Below are positions 25,400 to 35,331 of a stretch of DNA of 64,000 nt, in pieces. Each line of letters starts with the position of its first letter. The stretch's first letter is position 1. The DNA is from a bacterium (GTDB lineage Bacteria; Cyanobacteriota; Vampirovibrionia; Vampirovibrionales; Vampirovibrionaceae): positions 2,077,848 to 2,141,847 of the forward strand of contig JAUIEU010000001.1 in assembly GCA_030429585.1 (NCBI GenBank), read 5' to 3'. The translations under genes were made by a program, and so were the position numbers. The notes below the pieces were generated by a model. The model had not been told where the DNA came from, searched no databases, and was given only the letters and a program-made list of their open reading frames with translations.

Positions 25400-26596
25400 A
25401 TGTCTGCCACTATTACCTTGCCCCCCGCTAGCCGCCTGCAAGCCCTACCTAAATATGTGTTTGCCCGGTTAGAAGAACTGAAAGCGCAAGCGGTGGCCAA
25501 GGGCGCGGATCTTATCGATCTTGGTATGGGTAACCCAGATCAGCCCACCCCGCAGCCCATTGTGCAAGCGGCCATGGATGCAGCAGGTAACCCAGAAAAT
25601 CATCGTTACCCGACGTTTGGGGGTAAAAAAGCCTACCGCCAAGCCGCCTGCGATTGGATGGCCCGCCGCTATAACGTGCTTGGCCTAGACCCAGATACCC
25701 AAGCCCAAGCCCTGATTGGTAGTAAAGAAGGCATTGCCCACCTAAGCATGGCCTTTGCCGATGAAGATGCCGTTAACATTGTGTGGAGCCCGCATTACCC
25801 GGTGCATGCCCGGGCTAACCTTATTGCCGCTGGCCATATCCACAATGTGGTGATGAACGAAGCGAACAATTACCTGCCAGATCCAGAAACCATCCCCAAA
25901 GCCGTGGTGGCCAAAACTCGCCTGCTAATTATTAGTTACCCGCATAACCCCACCACCGCCATTGCTCCGCGCGCGTATCTAGAAAAAATGGTGGCTTTTT
26001 GCCGCAAACACCAAATTGTGCTGATTAGCGATCTAGCGTACGGCGAAATTTATTACGATGACGCCGATAAACCGGTCAGTATTTTAGAAATACCGGGCGC
26101 CATGGATGTGGCTATTGAGTTTCACTCGTGCAGCAAATCCTTTAACATGGCCGGGTTCCGCGCTGGGTTTGCCGTGGGTAATCCAGAAATTATTAGCCAC
26201 CTGTACAACGTAAAAACCAACTGCGATTACGGCCTGGCCGGCTTTATTCAAGATGCCGCCACCGTTGCCCTGAACCGCGCGGAAGACTTTTTACCAGATA
26301 TTTGCACCACCTATCGCGAGCGCCGTGATGTGTGGGTAGCAGGTATTAATAAAATGGGCTGGAATATTGAATTGCCCAAAGCCACGTTATACGTGTGGAT
26401 GCCCATTCCACAAGATTACGAAAATGCCACCGTGTTTTGCGAGGATGTTCTAGCTAAAACTGGCGTGGTGCTTACCCCCGGCAGTGCTTTTGGCCAGCAT
26501 GGCGAAGGCTACGTGCGTACCGCCTTAGTCGCCCCTAAAGAGCGCTTGCAAGAAGGCCTGGATAGAATGGCCGCTGCAAATATTCGCTTTTCATAA
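25400..26596 (+). CDS. class I/II aminotransferase, LL-diaminopimelate (DapL)/AlaC-type
   Basis: A PLP aminotransferase of 398 residues from the ATG at 25400 (a TTG at 25391 adds three). It has LIDLGMGNPDQPTP, the substrate/PLP region YPHNPTTAIAP, SDLAYGEIYYD and the PLP-Lys block HSCSKSFNMAGFRAGFAVG. These suit the family of LL-diaminopimelate aminotransferase and the alanine transaminase AlaC, both close relatives. In a cyanobacterial-type lysine route DapL would be expected, but alanine or methionine use is possible. hom and thrC of the aspartate family lie 3 kb downstream. Confidence 0.85.
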   Translation: MSATITLPPASRLQALPKYVFARLEELKAQAVAKGADLIDLGMGNPDQPTPQPIVQAAMDAAGNPENHRYPTFGGKKAYRQAACDWMARRYNVLGLDPDTQAQALIGSKEGIAHLSMAFADEDAVNIVWSPHYPVHARANLIAAGHIHNVVMNEANNYLPDPETIPKAVVAKTRLLIISYPHNPTTAIAPRAYLEKMVAFCRKHQIVLISDLAYGEIYYDDADKPVSILEIPGAMDVAIEFHSCSKSFNMAGFRAGFAVGNPEIISHLYNVKTNCDYGLAGFIQDAATVALNRAEDFLPDICTTYRERRDVWVAGINKMGWNIELPKATLYVWMPIPQDYENATVFCEDVLAKTGVVLTPGSAFGQHGEGYVRTALVAPKERLQEGLDRMAAANIRFS

Positions 26597-26605
26597 ACGA
26601 GGTTA

Positions 26606-27673
26606 ATGATGACCACTCCTTACCCTATTACTAACCGTTTACAGGACTGCCTGAACCATCACCAGCCTTGGTTTAGTGGTAAAACCTTTTTGGTTACTGG
26701 TGGGGCTGGGTTTATTGGTTCTCACTTGGTGCGCCACTTGCTGAGTATGGATGCCCATGTGGTGGTGGTAGATGAATTTAACGATTACTACGACCCTGCC
26801 ATTAAACGCGCCAATATTGCAGATTTTCTTAATCATCCTAATTTTACGTTAGCAGAAGCCGATATCCGCGATGCGGAAGCGATGATGGCATTGGTAGCCC
26901 AACACCACCAAGGGTTAGAACGTGGTGGCATTGTCCACCTAGCGGCCCGCGCGGGTGTGCGCCCATCGCTGAGCGAGCCACGCTTGTACTTAGATACCAA
27001 TGTGAGCGGCACGCTAAATTTATTAGAAGCTGCGCGGCCCTTCCCCAAGCTGCGCAAGTTTACCTTTGCTAGCAGTAGCAGCGTGTACGGCAGTGCACCA
27101 GATAATGTGCCTTTTATCGAAACCCAGGATGTGACCTCGCCCATTTCTCCTTATGCGGCCACTAAAGTTATGGGCGAAGAATTGCTGCATACCTATAGCC
27201 ACCTGCATGGGTTTCAAGTCGTCGGGCTAAGGTTTTTTACCGTGTACGGTGCCGCCCAGCGGCCAGATTTAGCCATTCATAAATTTACTAAGCGCATTGC
27301 CAATGGCGATACCATCCCTGTGTATGGCGATGGCAGCACGCGCCGCGATTACACGTATATTGACGATATTCAGCAAGGGGTTCTGGCGGCTATTCGTTAC
27401 GATGCGACCCCGTATGAGCTGATTAATTTAGGCGAAAGCCATACCACTACGCTAGCGGAACTGATTGAGGCCATTGAGAACGCGGTTGGCAAAAAAGCCA
27501 ATATTGATAGGCAAGACCTACAACCGGGTGACGTGCCTATTACGTACGCTAATATTGATAAAGCCAAGCGCCTGCTGGATTATCACCCCACTACTTTAAT
27601 TAAAGATGGCATCCCTAAATTTGTGGATTGGTATAACACTTATAAACAACACACGTGTGCTGTAACGGCTTAA
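26606..27673 (+). CDS. NAD-dependent epimerase, UDP-glucuronate 4-epimerase-like
   Basis: A short-chain dehydrogenase/reductase of the sugar nucleotide epimerase family, 355 residues. It has a shifted N-terminus with [17 protein letters not shown] near 30-46, the [16 protein letters not shown] segment typical of UDP-glucuronate epimerases, and [14 protein letters not shown]. The catalytic SSSSVYG and SPYAATK (Tyr-x3-Lys) are present, then [19 protein letters not shown] and [13 protein letters not shown]. It likely makes UDP-galacturonate or an equivalent sugar for surface polysaccharide. It begins ten bases after the aminotransferase, so it may be co-transcribed. Confidence 0.88.
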   Translation: MMTTPYPITNRLQDCLNHHQPWFSGKTFLVTGGAGFIGSHLVRHLLSMDAHVVVVDEFNDYYDPAIKRANIADFLNHPNFTLAEADIRDAEAMMALVAQHHQGLERGGIVHLAARAGVRPSLSEPRLYLDTNVSGTLNLLEAARPFPKLRKFTFASSSSVYGSAPDNVPFIETQDVTSPISPYAATKVMGEELLHTYSHLHGFQVVGLRFFTVYGAAQRPDLAIHKFTKRIANGDTIPVYGDGSTRRDYTYIDDIQQGVLAAIRYDATPYELINLGESHTTTLAELIEAIENAVGKKANIDRQDLQPGDVPITYANIDKAKRLLDYHPTTLIKDGIPKFVDWYNTYKQHTCAVTA

Positions 27674-27676
27674 AAT

Positions 27677-28126
27677 CTACCCCACCCACGCACTGGTTCG
27701 GGGTGATGACGACATGCACGCATCCTGCGTGGCAAGGGTTTCTAGGGGTAGCATCTGTTTAAGGGCACCGCGGGCCGTAAAGTAATTGCACTGGTGGCGG
27801 TAGCTTAAGGCCCAGTGGGTGCTATGGCACTGCGGGCAGTTGGGCTGTGTGGGGCCTACGGTGCCCCAGCCAGTGTAGTGGGCCTGGCGTGTGTGGTGGC
27901 AGTGGGTACAATCTACCCGAACCCAGGTAACCAAGAGTTTTTGGTGGCAATCGGGGCATTGGGCTACCCCGCCTGCCACGGTGCCTAGTTGGGGGTGTCG
28001 GCAGGTTAAGGCGTTTGCACGCATGCGTAGCTGGGTTAGCTGGCCATGTATGTGCCCTAAAGCGCTACAAGCCATGGTGGCCAGTGGCAAGAGTAACGAC
28101 GGTAAGCAGGCGGTAACAGCATCCAT
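27677..28126 (-). CDS. small zinc-ribbon protein with N-terminal hydrophobic segment
   Basis: About 149 residues from the ATG at 28126; the frame stays open to an ATG at 28204. A hydrophobic stretch (residues 4-20) could be a membrane anchor. Then come CPDCHQKLL, a second pair CTHCHHTR and a third CPQCHSTHW, the pattern of paired zinc ribbons. No known family is recognised. It runs into the end of the epimerase gene from the other strand, with three bases between. Confidence 0.55.
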   Translation of the reverse strand: MDAVTACLPSLLLPLATMACSALGHIHGQLTQLRMRANALTCRHPQLGTVAGGVAQCPDCHQKLLVTWVRVDCTHCHHTRQAHYTGWGTVGPTQPNCPQCHSTHWALSYRHQCNYFTARGALKQMLPLETLATQDACMSSSPRTSAWVG

Positions 28127-28313
28127 ACACCCGAGTGTAATGGAGTAACGAATGGTCGCAACAGTAGCCTTGTGGGGCTTGCAATTTATCTGTTCACGGC
28201 GCAAAATCGTTCCACCCTAACTAATGGGTAACCACGACACACTTATATAGATTACTGTGGTTTTAATAGAGACGCCTTTTTATTTTTAATAATACTTTTT
28301 TTGGAATGTTATC

Positions 28314-29135
28314 ATGCCCACCCCTTTTACGGCTGTTGCCAAATTACCTAACTTGCTAAGCCGCTGGTCCTTAAATCGCTGGACGGTTCGCTTAAAGCAT
28401 ATGCTACACAACGATTGCTGCCGCCATTGCTTTGATGTGCCTGTACGCGGCGAAACCTTGTTTTGCCACAGTTGCCGAGAGACGTTAGGCCTGCGAGACG
28501 TTTACCCGGTGGCTGCCGATGCCGACAATGGGTATACGGTACATTCTGCCACGAGTATGAACCCGGCCATTAAAAAACTGTTGTACCCCTACAAGTTTTA
28601 TCATCAGTACGAGCACACCTTAACCCTAGCCCATGTTATGCAGGCTTACTGGCAGCAGGTTAGCCAACAGCTACGGGCCAGTGGTGTGGATATGACCAAT
28701 GTGTGGGTGGTGACGATTCCGGCGCGGAAAGATCGTAACCATATGGCAGCCATTGGCCGAGAGTTTGCCTATGCCCAAAACCTGCCAGTGCTGGATACCT
28801 TGCTGAGTTGGGCCAAAACTACGGAGCCACAACATACCTTGCACCGTCGCTCGGATCGTCTCCACAATATGCGCGATGCTTTTGAAGTGGATCCGCACGT
28901 GTGGGAGATGGCGTTGAATAACCATGGCATGCCTACCCATATTGTGGTGTTGGATGACTTAACCACCACGGGGGCGACCTGTCAGGCGTCTCATCAGGCG
29001 TGGCGGCGTTGGTTGGGCCACCAAACGTTAGATATCCCTGTAACCCACTTAACCTTGTGCCATGTGCCTTTTCAGCTTCGTCGGCACCACCAGGCCGCCG
29101 CTTTGTTAGAAGGCGATGCACTAACGCTTATTTAG
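28314..29135 (+). CDS. ComF-like phosphoribosyltransferase domain protein
   Basis: ComF-family proteins combine an N-terminal zinc finger with a PRTase-like domain and are needed for DNA uptake in several competent bacteria. Here 273 residues show CCRHC and CHSC (about 35-55), an extended AIKKLLYPYKFYHQYEHT block typical of ComF, and the PRPP-loop-like IVVLDDLTTTGATCQASH near 208-225. The substrate-binding end is Trp/His-rich. dprA at 16 kb is the other competence-related gene in the window. It is preceded by an AT-rich region with a TATATAG string at 28247 that may be its promoter. Confidence 0.85.
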   Translation: MPTPFTAVAKLPNLLSRWSLNRWTVRLKHMLHNDCCRHCFDVPVRGETLFCHSCRETLGLRDVYPVAADADNGYTVHSATSMNPAIKKLLYPYKFYHQYEHTLTLAHVMQAYWQQVSQQLRASGVDMTNVWVVTIPARKDRNHMAAIGREFAYAQNLPVLDTLLSWAKTTEPQHTLHRRSDRLHNMRDAFEVDPHVWEMALNNHGMPTHIVVLDDLTTTGATCQASHQAWRRWLGHQTLDIPVTHLTLCHVPFQLRRHHQAAALLEGDALTLI

Positions 29136-29281
29136 CGTTGTTGTTTGTGGTTTTTTCACTAACGTACTGCCTTCGGTTTTATTGTTTGGAATGGCAGTGT
29201 GTTTCCGCCAAATGAAGGTTTGCCTAGGGGGGCTTTCGGTTGTAGTGTGACAACACCACTTTTTAAAAAGGATGAATACTC

Positions 29282-30586
29282 ATGAGCGGAAAAACCGCCA
29301 TTCGGCTTGGACTAATTGGCTGCGGTACGGTAGGCCGTGGTGTGGTGGCGTTGTTGGCTAACCGGCCCGATTGCCAGATAACCCATATCGCCGTTCGCTC
29401 GCCAGAAAAGCACCGCGATTTTATGGCAGAAGAGCTGCCCCAGGCCACCGTGTGCCAAGACCCTATGGCGGTAGCCACCCACCCAGATGTGGATGTTCTG
29501 GTAGAAGTTGCCGGTGGCGTGGATACGGCGGAAGGGTGGATGACAGCGGCCCTAAAGGCAGGTAAGCCGGTGGTTACTGCTAATAAAGATTGCATGGCCA
29601 CCCATGGCCACACCCTGAGGGCGTGTGCCGAGCAACATAATGTGCCATTATTATACGAAGCCGCCGTGGCGGCGGGTATTCCGCTGGTGGCGCCTCTTAA
29701 AACCAGCTTGGCGGCCAACCGCATTACCCGCTTGGCAGGCATTTTAAATGGCACGTGTAACTACATGCTTACCCGCATGGCCCAGGAAGGCTGGGGCTAT
29801 AGCCACGCGCTAGAACAAGCCCAAGCCAAAGGCTTTGCAGAAGCCGACCCTACCAACGATGTGGGCGGCAAGGATACGGCCTATAAATTATCTATTTTAA
29901 CCCGCCTGGCGTTTGGCCAATCGGTAAGCGTGGATGACATGCTGTTGGAAGGTATTACCACTATTACGGATACGGACATGCAGTTGGCCGATGAGTTTGG
30001 CTTTGCCATTAAGCTACTGGGCATTGCCCAATCGGCAGGCGAGGCGTTAGATGTGCCTAATTTAGATGTTAGAGTCCACCCGGTGTTGTTGGCAAAAACC
30101 CACCCGCTAGCCAGTGTGGCGAACGAGTTTAATGCCCTATGGGTACAAGGCCATGCGGTTGGCGAATTAATGTTTTACGGCCGTGGTGCTGGCGAATTGC
30201 CCACCGCCAGCGGCGTGTGCGGCGATGTATTAAGCGTGGTGGCGGCCATGCAGGGTGGGGCGTTATCGCATACGGCGTTTGCCGACCCTGCCTTAAGTAA
30301 CACCCCTATGGCGTTGTTGCCGGTAAACGATATTGCCAGTCGGTATTACATTCGTTTGGTTACCCAAGATACCCCCGGTGTGGTGGGGACGATTGGTACG
30401 ATTTGTGGCAATGCGGGTCTTAGTTTGGAATCGGTGATTCAGCAAGGCGTGACCAACGATGGCCATGCCAACATTGTGCTAATGACCCAAATGCATATGG
30501 AAGGCCAATGTCAGCAAGCCTTAGAGGCCTTTAACGCCTGCGAGACCATTGAATCGGTGGCGTGTATGTTGCGTGTGCTGGATTAA
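29282..30586 (+). CDS. hom: homoserine dehydrogenase
   Basis: Reduces aspartate semialdehyde to homoserine with NAD(P)H, at the branch to threonine and methionine. The 434 residues start with the Rossmann motif LGLIGCGTVGRGVV, then ANKDCMATHG, ILNGTCNYMLTRM and GFAEADPTNDVGGKDTAYKL, which holds the catalytic Asp and Lys. A C-terminal ACT domain (about 350-430, from RYYIRLVTQDTPGVVGTI) suggests feedback control by threonine. AAGGA at 29269-29273 precedes the ATG. thrC follows after 19 bases; thrB is not here. Confidence 0.95.
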   Translation: MSGKTAIRLGLIGCGTVGRGVVALLANRPDCQITHIAVRSPEKHRDFMAEELPQATVCQDPMAVATHPDVDVLVEVAGGVDTAEGWMTAALKAGKPVVTANKDCMATHGHTLRACAEQHNVPLLYEAAVAAGIPLVAPLKTSLAANRITRLAGILNGTCNYMLTRMAQEGWGYSHALEQAQAKGFAEADPTNDVGGKDTAYKLSILTRLAFGQSVSVDDMLLEGITTITDTDMQLADEFGFAIKLLGIAQSAGEALDVPNLDVRVHPVLLAKTHPLASVANEFNALWVQGHAVGELMFYGRGAGELPTASGVCGDVLSVVAAMQGGALSHTAFADPALSNTPMALLPVNDIASRYYIRLVTQDTPGVVGTIGTICGNAGLSLESVIQQGVTNDGHANIVLMTQMHMEGQCQQALEAFNACETIESVACMLRVLD

Positions 30587-30605
30587 TATTTAAGGACTTT
30601 TTACC

Positions 30606-31685
30606 ATGGCTGGTATTTTACAACGCTATAAAGCCGTATACGGCTTACCTGATGATTACCCTATTGTGTCGCTAAACGAAGGCAATACGCCGCTTATTCC
30701 TTGCGAGCATATTAGCGCCCATATTGAAAAAACTACAGGGGTTACTGGCCTAAAGATTTTTGCTAAATACGATGGCGCTAACCCCACTGGCAGCTTTAAA
30801 GACCGAGGCATGACCTATGCGGTAAGCCAAGCCAAGCATGATGGGGCCAGCCATATTGTGTGCGCCAGTACGGGTAATACCAGCGCGGCTGCGGCAGCCT
30901 ATGGGGCCCGGTGTGGCATGCAGGTATTGGTGCTTATCCCCAAGGGTAAAGTGGCGCTGGGTAAGTTGTCTCAAGCCATGATGTACGGGGCCACCATTGT
31001 GGAAATTGATGGCAACTTTGACGAAGCGCTGGCGGTAGTACGTAAACTTGGCAATACCGGCAAAATAACCGTGGTAAATTCCATTAATCCATACCGTATT
31101 TTAGGCCAGCAAAGCGCCGCCTTTGAAATTTGCGATGAGCTGAAAACCTCGCCGGATTACCATTTTATCCCCGTCGGCAATGCCGGTAATATTACGGCGT
31201 ATTGGGCCGGGTACAATCGTTATCAACAGCTAGGTACCATTAAAAACCTACCTAAAATGATGGGCTATGAAGCGGAAGGATCCGCGGCGATTGTGCGCGG
31301 CGAAGTGATTGCCGAGCCAGAAACCTTTGCAACAGCAATCCGTATTGGTAACCCGGCCAGCTGGCAACAAGCAGAAGCCGCCCGTGACGAGAGCGACGGC
31401 ACCATTGATAGTGTGACGGATGACGAGATTGGCCAAGCGTATACGCGTTTAGCGGCTACGGAAGGCATTTTTTGCGAACCCGCTAGCGCTGCCAGTGTGG
31501 CAGGCCTAATTAAAGCTTGCCAAAACAAACAGGTAAACAATAACAGCCTAATTACCTGCACCTTAACCGGTAACGGTTTAAAAGACCCAGACAGCGCCAT
31601 TCGCCTCTCTGATGAACAGGGCATCGCTAAAAAACTATCGCTGCCTGCTAACGAACAAGCCATTATGGATGCGATAGGGCTTTAA
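30606..31685 (+). CDS. thrC: threonine synthase
   Basis: PLP enzyme making threonine from O-phosphohomoserine. It has 359 residues, the length of the shorter class. Motifs are LNEGNTPLIPCEH, YDGANPTGSFKDRGMTYAVS with the PLP Lys in SFKDRG, and CASTGNTSAAAAAYGARCGM. The VPVGNAGNITAYWAGY-like stretch reads IPVGNAGNITAYWAGYN. The C-terminal domain and ending are typical. It follows hom by 19 bases, so both are almost certainly one transcript. Confidence 0.95.
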   Translation: MAGILQRYKAVYGLPDDYPIVSLNEGNTPLIPCEHISAHIEKTTGVTGLKIFAKYDGANPTGSFKDRGMTYAVSQAKHDGASHIVCASTGNTSAAAAAYGARCGMQVLVLIPKGKVALGKLSQAMMYGATIVEIDGNFDEALAVVRKLGNTGKITVVNSINPYRILGQQSAAFEICDELKTSPDYHFIPVGNAGNITAYWAGYNRYQQLGTIKNLPKMMGYEAEGSAAIVRGEVIAEPETFATAIRIGNPASWQQAEAARDESDGTIDSVTDDEIGQAYTRLAATEGIFCEPASAASVAGLIKACQNKQVNNNSLITCTLTGNGLKDPDSAIRLSDEQGIAKKLSLPANEQAIMDAIGL

Positions 31686-31697
31686 TCGTTTTTCCGG

Positions 31698-32462
31698 TTA
31701 TTGGGGTTTTTCTAGTTTGCTTTGGCGGTACACCACATCCACTAAGGCGTTAATGGCGGTGCGAAGCTCCGTATTGTTTAAGGCGGTGGCGGGCACTTTG
31801 GTAATGGTGCCGTTATCGCGCAGGGTCATGCGAGTCATGCCAGCAAAGCGGGTCAGCTCTAGCACGGGTAAATCGCTATGCTTACCCCGGTTATCCCCAA
31901 TCTGAATAATAGTGCTACACCCGGCCAACGGGTTCGCCAGCGATGGCGGAATAACGGAGACATTGGCGGGGATAAGGTCGTTTTGCAGCGCTTCTTGCAG
32001 GCGGGCAATGGTAACGTTTAAGTGGCTGTAGCGGCTCTCTAACGAATTGTACACGGCGGTAAACAGGCGGCTTACCAGGTTGGCGTGGGTTGCTGCTTCC
32101 AGTTCCAGGTGTTGGCCGTCCAGCAGTCTGCCTGCATCAGTATCGTTTTGTTTGTGGCGTATTTTCCACTGGTGTAGGGCGGTGGGGGTGTCGTTTTCGG
32201 TGCCATGTTCGGCGGTAATCTCTAGGATGGAATCATCGGCCAGGGTGGTGCTAAAGCTATCGCTAACCCGTTTTTTGGTGTGGCGTGCCGTGCTTTTTTT
32301 GCGCTTGTGTAACCAGTTTAGGGTGCCTGCTAATGTGGCACTTAGGGCCTGTTCCATGGCTTGGGCAAAGGTTAAAGGGGCTGCGGCAGCGGTGGCAACT
32401 GCCACTTGTGGTGCCATGGTGGCAGCTTGGTTGCGTAAACGATTAACGGCAGAAATGGTCAT
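31698..32462 (-). CDS. hypothetical protein
   Basis: A 254-residue protein that I do not recognise. The ATG at 32462 follows GGAG by seven bases, giving a good start; the frame extends upstream to 32486. The N-terminal part is Ala/Thr-rich, then a Lys/Arg cluster (HKRKKSTARHTKKR) near 61-74, then an extended acidic/neutral region that ends in two predicted alpha/beta stretches. There is no signal peptide or known motif. It is convergent with thrC and divergent from nadB. Confidence 0.6.
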   Translation of the reverse strand: MTISAVNRLRNQAATMAPQVAVATAAAAPLTFAQAMEQALSATLAGTLNWLHKRKKSTARHTKKRVSDSFSTTLADDSILEITAEHGTENDTPTALHQWKIRHKQNDTDAGRLLDGQHLELEAATHANLVSRLFTAVYNSLESRYSHLNVTIARLQEALQNDLIPANVSVIPPSLANPLAGCSTIIQIGDNRGKHSDLPVLELTRFAGMTRMTLRDNGTITKVPATALNNTELRTAINALVDVVYRQSKLEKPQ

Positions 32463-32733
32463 GATGGACTCCCTGATGCAATACACCCTAGTGGGGCATT
32501 GCCCTAACAGTTACTACAGTAAGTAAAAGTGGGTTGTGGCTTCAATCCATCGGTAGATGAATATTTTCTACCTGGTATTAACCTATCGGTGGATACTCGT
32601 TGTGTAACGCCATGTTTCATTGGTAGGGGTACCCGTGTTTGCCTATCGCCTGCGCCCTCTGTAGAATAGGCTTTTCGTGGTGGCGGCGGCTATGTAGCCC
32701 CACCCAACCATCAGGGCCCACCTGTTGAACGTT
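32463..32733. promoter_or_regulatory. nadB upstream region with repeated ATCGGTRGAT boxes
   Basis: The 270-bp divergent spacer between the orphan and nadB carries two copies of a 10-mer, ATCGGTAGAT at 32549-32558 and ATCGGTGGAT at 32585-32594, 36 bases apart. A GGTAG/CTACC pair (32552-32556 and 32568-32572) overlaps the first. It could be an operator for an NAD regulator. The box does not obviously match the NiaR or NrtR sites I know. Confidence 0.35.
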
Positions 32734-34446
32734 ATGCCAAAGCCTGTTGATTTTACCGCCTCGTCGCCCCTTACGGCGGATGTGGTGATGGTGGGCAGCG
32801 GTATTTCTGGCTTGTTTTGCGCCTTAAAACTGGCGGATGCAGGCAAAACCGTGGTGATTCTTACCAAAAATGCCTTAACGGAAAATAACTCTCGGTATGC
32901 CCAAGGCGGCATTGCCGCCGTGTTGCCAGAATGTGGCGAAGATAGCATTGCGGCCCATAAAACCGATACCTTGGTGGCCGGTGCTGAGTTGTGTGAGCCT
33001 GCCATTGTGGATGCCATTTTGCGAGATGGCCATTTAGCCATTGCAGATTTGTTGTTGCTAGGGGTGCCTTTTGACCGCGATGAATTCGGCAACCTAGCCA
33101 TGACGCTGGAAGGCGGTCATCATGCTCGCCGTATCCTCCATGCTGGGGGCGATGCCACCGGTAAACAGGTGGAAATGACCTTAAACCGCCATGTAGAAAA
33201 TCACGCCAATATCAGGTGTATCCCTCACTGCCAAGTGGTGCGCCTATTGCACAATACCCATGGCCATTGCGTTGGTGTGGATGCGGTGGCGTCTCGTACA
33301 GGCGAGGCGATTCGGCTGTTGGCTAGCCATACGGTGCTGGCGACCGGCGGCGCTGGCCGGTTGTTTGCCCATACCACTAACCCGGTAGGGGCAACAGGCA
33401 ATGGCTTTGTGTTGGCTGCCCAGGCGGGTGCCACGCTAGTGGATATGGCCTTTATTCAGTTCCACCCCACGGGTTTAGTGCATAACGGGCAAACCAAATT
33501 TTTAATGAGCGAAGCCCTGCGTGGCGAAGGTGGTATTTTGCGCGATAAAGCCGGCCACCCGATTATGGAAGGCGTGCACCCGCTTAAAGATTTGGCCCCA
33601 CGCGATATTGTGGCCCGCACGATTGAAGCCACCATGAAGCGTGATGGCACCGATACTGTGTGGCTGGATATGACCCATGTGTCGGCGGCCCATATTGAAG
33701 AACGCTTCCCTACGTTATTGCAGGGCGCCTTAGATTATGGCTTGGATATGCGCATAACGCCTATCCCTGTGGCGCCAGCGGCCCATTATATTATGGGTGG
33801 GGTGGCAGTTAATCTAAATGGTGAAACGGCTATTCCTGGCCTAGTGGCCATTGGTGAAACCGTATGGACAGGCCTCCATGGCGCCAACCGATTGGCGAGT
33901 AACTCGTTGTTAGAGTGTGTGGTGATTGCCCGCAATGTGGCCGAAACCTTGGGCCAACAACCGGCAACCCCACCCCCTGTGGCTAGCCAGGTGGCCACAA
34001 AACCACAGGCTTATCAGTGGCAACACAATGCTAACGAGTGTGCCGATGATTTTGCGGCCAGCGATTTTGGTCAGTTTCAGCAGCGGTTTAGAACCGCCAT
34101 GAGCCAACACGTGGGTATTGTGCGTCATGCGGATGATTTAATGGCGATGCAGGCTACTTTAACGGCGATGCAGCAAACAATGGCACAAAAAAATTGGCAT
34201 ACCTTGGCGCCGTGGGGTGTGGATATGGCCCAGCAACTGCAGTTAGCCCAGTGGGTTGTGCTAAGCGCGCTACACCGCACAGAAAGCCGCGGTGCCCACA
34301 GCCGCAGTGATTACCCACAAACAGAACCGTTGCCACGCCACCAGCGCATGGTTGTGGACAAAAACGGCAAAGCCACGTGTGAGTGGCAAATGGTTGGAGG
34401 TGTGGAAGTGATAACAACCGAACCCCCGGCGATGGTGGAGGCATAA
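32734..34446 (+). CDS. nadB: L-aspartate oxidase NadB
   Basis: FAD enzyme that oxidises aspartate to iminoaspartate, the first step of de novo NAD synthesis. From the ATG at 32734 it has 570 residues. The FAD-binding VVMVGSGISGLFCALKLADA and TRYAQGGIAAV-type block (SRYAQGGIAAVLP) are intact, as is the EGGHHARRILHAGGDATGKQ segment that is typical of NadB versus fumarate reductase. FHPTGLVH and HGANRLASNSLLECVV complete the FAD domain. A TTG at 32725 is an alternative start. nadC follows after three bases. Confidence 0.94.
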   Translation: MPKPVDFTASSPLTADVVMVGSGISGLFCALKLADAGKTVVILTKNALTENNSRYAQGGIAAVLPECGEDSIAAHKTDTLVAGAELCEPAIVDAILRDGHLAIADLLLLGVPFDRDEFGNLAMTLEGGHHARRILHAGGDATGKQVEMTLNRHVENHANIRCIPHCQVVRLLHNTHGHCVGVDAVASRTGEAIRLLASHTVLATGGAGRLFAHTTNPVGATGNGFVLAAQAGATLVDMAFIQFHPTGLVHNGQTKFLMSEALRGEGGILRDKAGHPIMEGVHPLKDLAPRDIVARTIEATMKRDGTDTVWLDMTHVSAAHIEERFPTLLQGALDYGLDMRITPIPVAPAAHYIMGGVAVNLNGETAIPGLVAIGETVWTGLHGANRLASNSLLECVVIARNVAETLGQQPATPPPVASQVATKPQAYQWQHNANECADDFAASDFGQFQQRFRTAMSQHVGIVRHADDLMAMQATLTAMQQTMAQKNWHTLAPWGVDMAQQLQLAQWVVLSALHRTESRGAHSRSDYPQTEPLPRHQRMVVDKNGKATCEWQMVGGVEVITTEPPAMVEA

Positions 34447-34449
34447 TCC

Positions 34450-35310
34450 ATGGCGAAGGCAGCAGCATTACCGGTATTTGTGCACCAGTGGTTGGCCATG
34501 GCCTTGTTAGAGGATTTAGGCGAAGGCGACGTAACCACGGATGCCATACCGGCCTTGGCCAGCACCCAATCCACAGGGGTTTTGTCCACCCGAGAAGACT
34601 GCGTGGTTAGCGGTATCACCGTGGCGGCAGAGGTCTTTCGCCACGTGGATGCGGCCTTAACAATACAGGCAATAGCCAATGAAGGGGATTCGGTTAGCGC
34701 GGGCCACGGTGTGTTGCAAGTGTCTGGGTCGGCAGCCAGTATTTTAAAAGCGGAGCGTTTGGCCTTAAATTTGTTGCAGCATCTAAGTGGCGTGGCCACC
34801 TTTACTCAACAGTTTGCACAAACAGTACAGGCGGTTAATCCACAGTGCAAGGTTGTCCATACACGCAAAACCATACCGGGGCTGCGTTGGCTGCAAAACC
34901 AAGCCGTAGTACATGGTGGGGGTGGGTTGCACCGGTATAACTTAGGCATGGCGGCCATGGTTAAAGATAATCATATTGCGGCGTGCGGCGGCGATATTGG
35001 TAAAGCCACGGCCATGGTGAAGGGGCGTCTGTCTCATACCCAAACCCTAACGGTAGAAGTAGACCGGTTAGACCAAATAGAGGCGGCCATTGCGGCGGGT
35101 GCCGATAGTGTTTTGTTGGATAATATGCCACCAGAAACATTAGTGGCTGCCGTAAGCCAAATTAATGGCCGTACCAAAACAGAAGCCAGCGGTGGGGTAA
35201 CGCTGGATACGATTGGCGCTATTGCGGCGACAGGTGTGGATGTTATTTCCACCAGTCAGCTTACTATGGCAGCCCCGCCTATTGATATTGGCCTAGAATT
35301 GTCATTATAG
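34450..35310 (+). CDS. nadC: nicotinate-nucleotide pyrophosphorylase (quinolinate PRTase) NadC
   Basis: Converts quinolinate and PRPP to nicotinate mononucleotide, the third step of NAD synthesis. The 286-residue length fits. Motifs are EDLGEGDVTTDAI, AERLALNLLQHLSGVAT, TRKTIPGLRWLQNQAV, GGGLHRYNLGMAAMVKDNHI and EVDRLDQIEAAIAAGADSVLLDN, ending in GGVTLDTI and ISTSQLT. It starts three bases after nadB; nadA is not in the window. Confidence 0.95.
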   Translation: MAKAAALPVFVHQWLAMALLEDLGEGDVTTDAIPALASTQSTGVLSTREDCVVSGITVAAEVFRHVDAALTIQAIANEGDSVSAGHGVLQVSGSAASILKAERLALNLLQHLSGVATFTQQFAQTVQAVNPQCKVVHTRKTIPGLRWLQNQAVVHGGGGLHRYNLGMAAMVKDNHIAACGGDIGKATAMVKGRLSHTQTLTVEVDRLDQIEAAIAAGADSVLLDNMPPETLVAAVSQINGRTKTEASGGVTLDTIGAIAATGVDVISTSQLTMAAPPIDIGLELSL

Positions 35311-35331
35311 CTTGCTGTTTTAATCGAGAGG

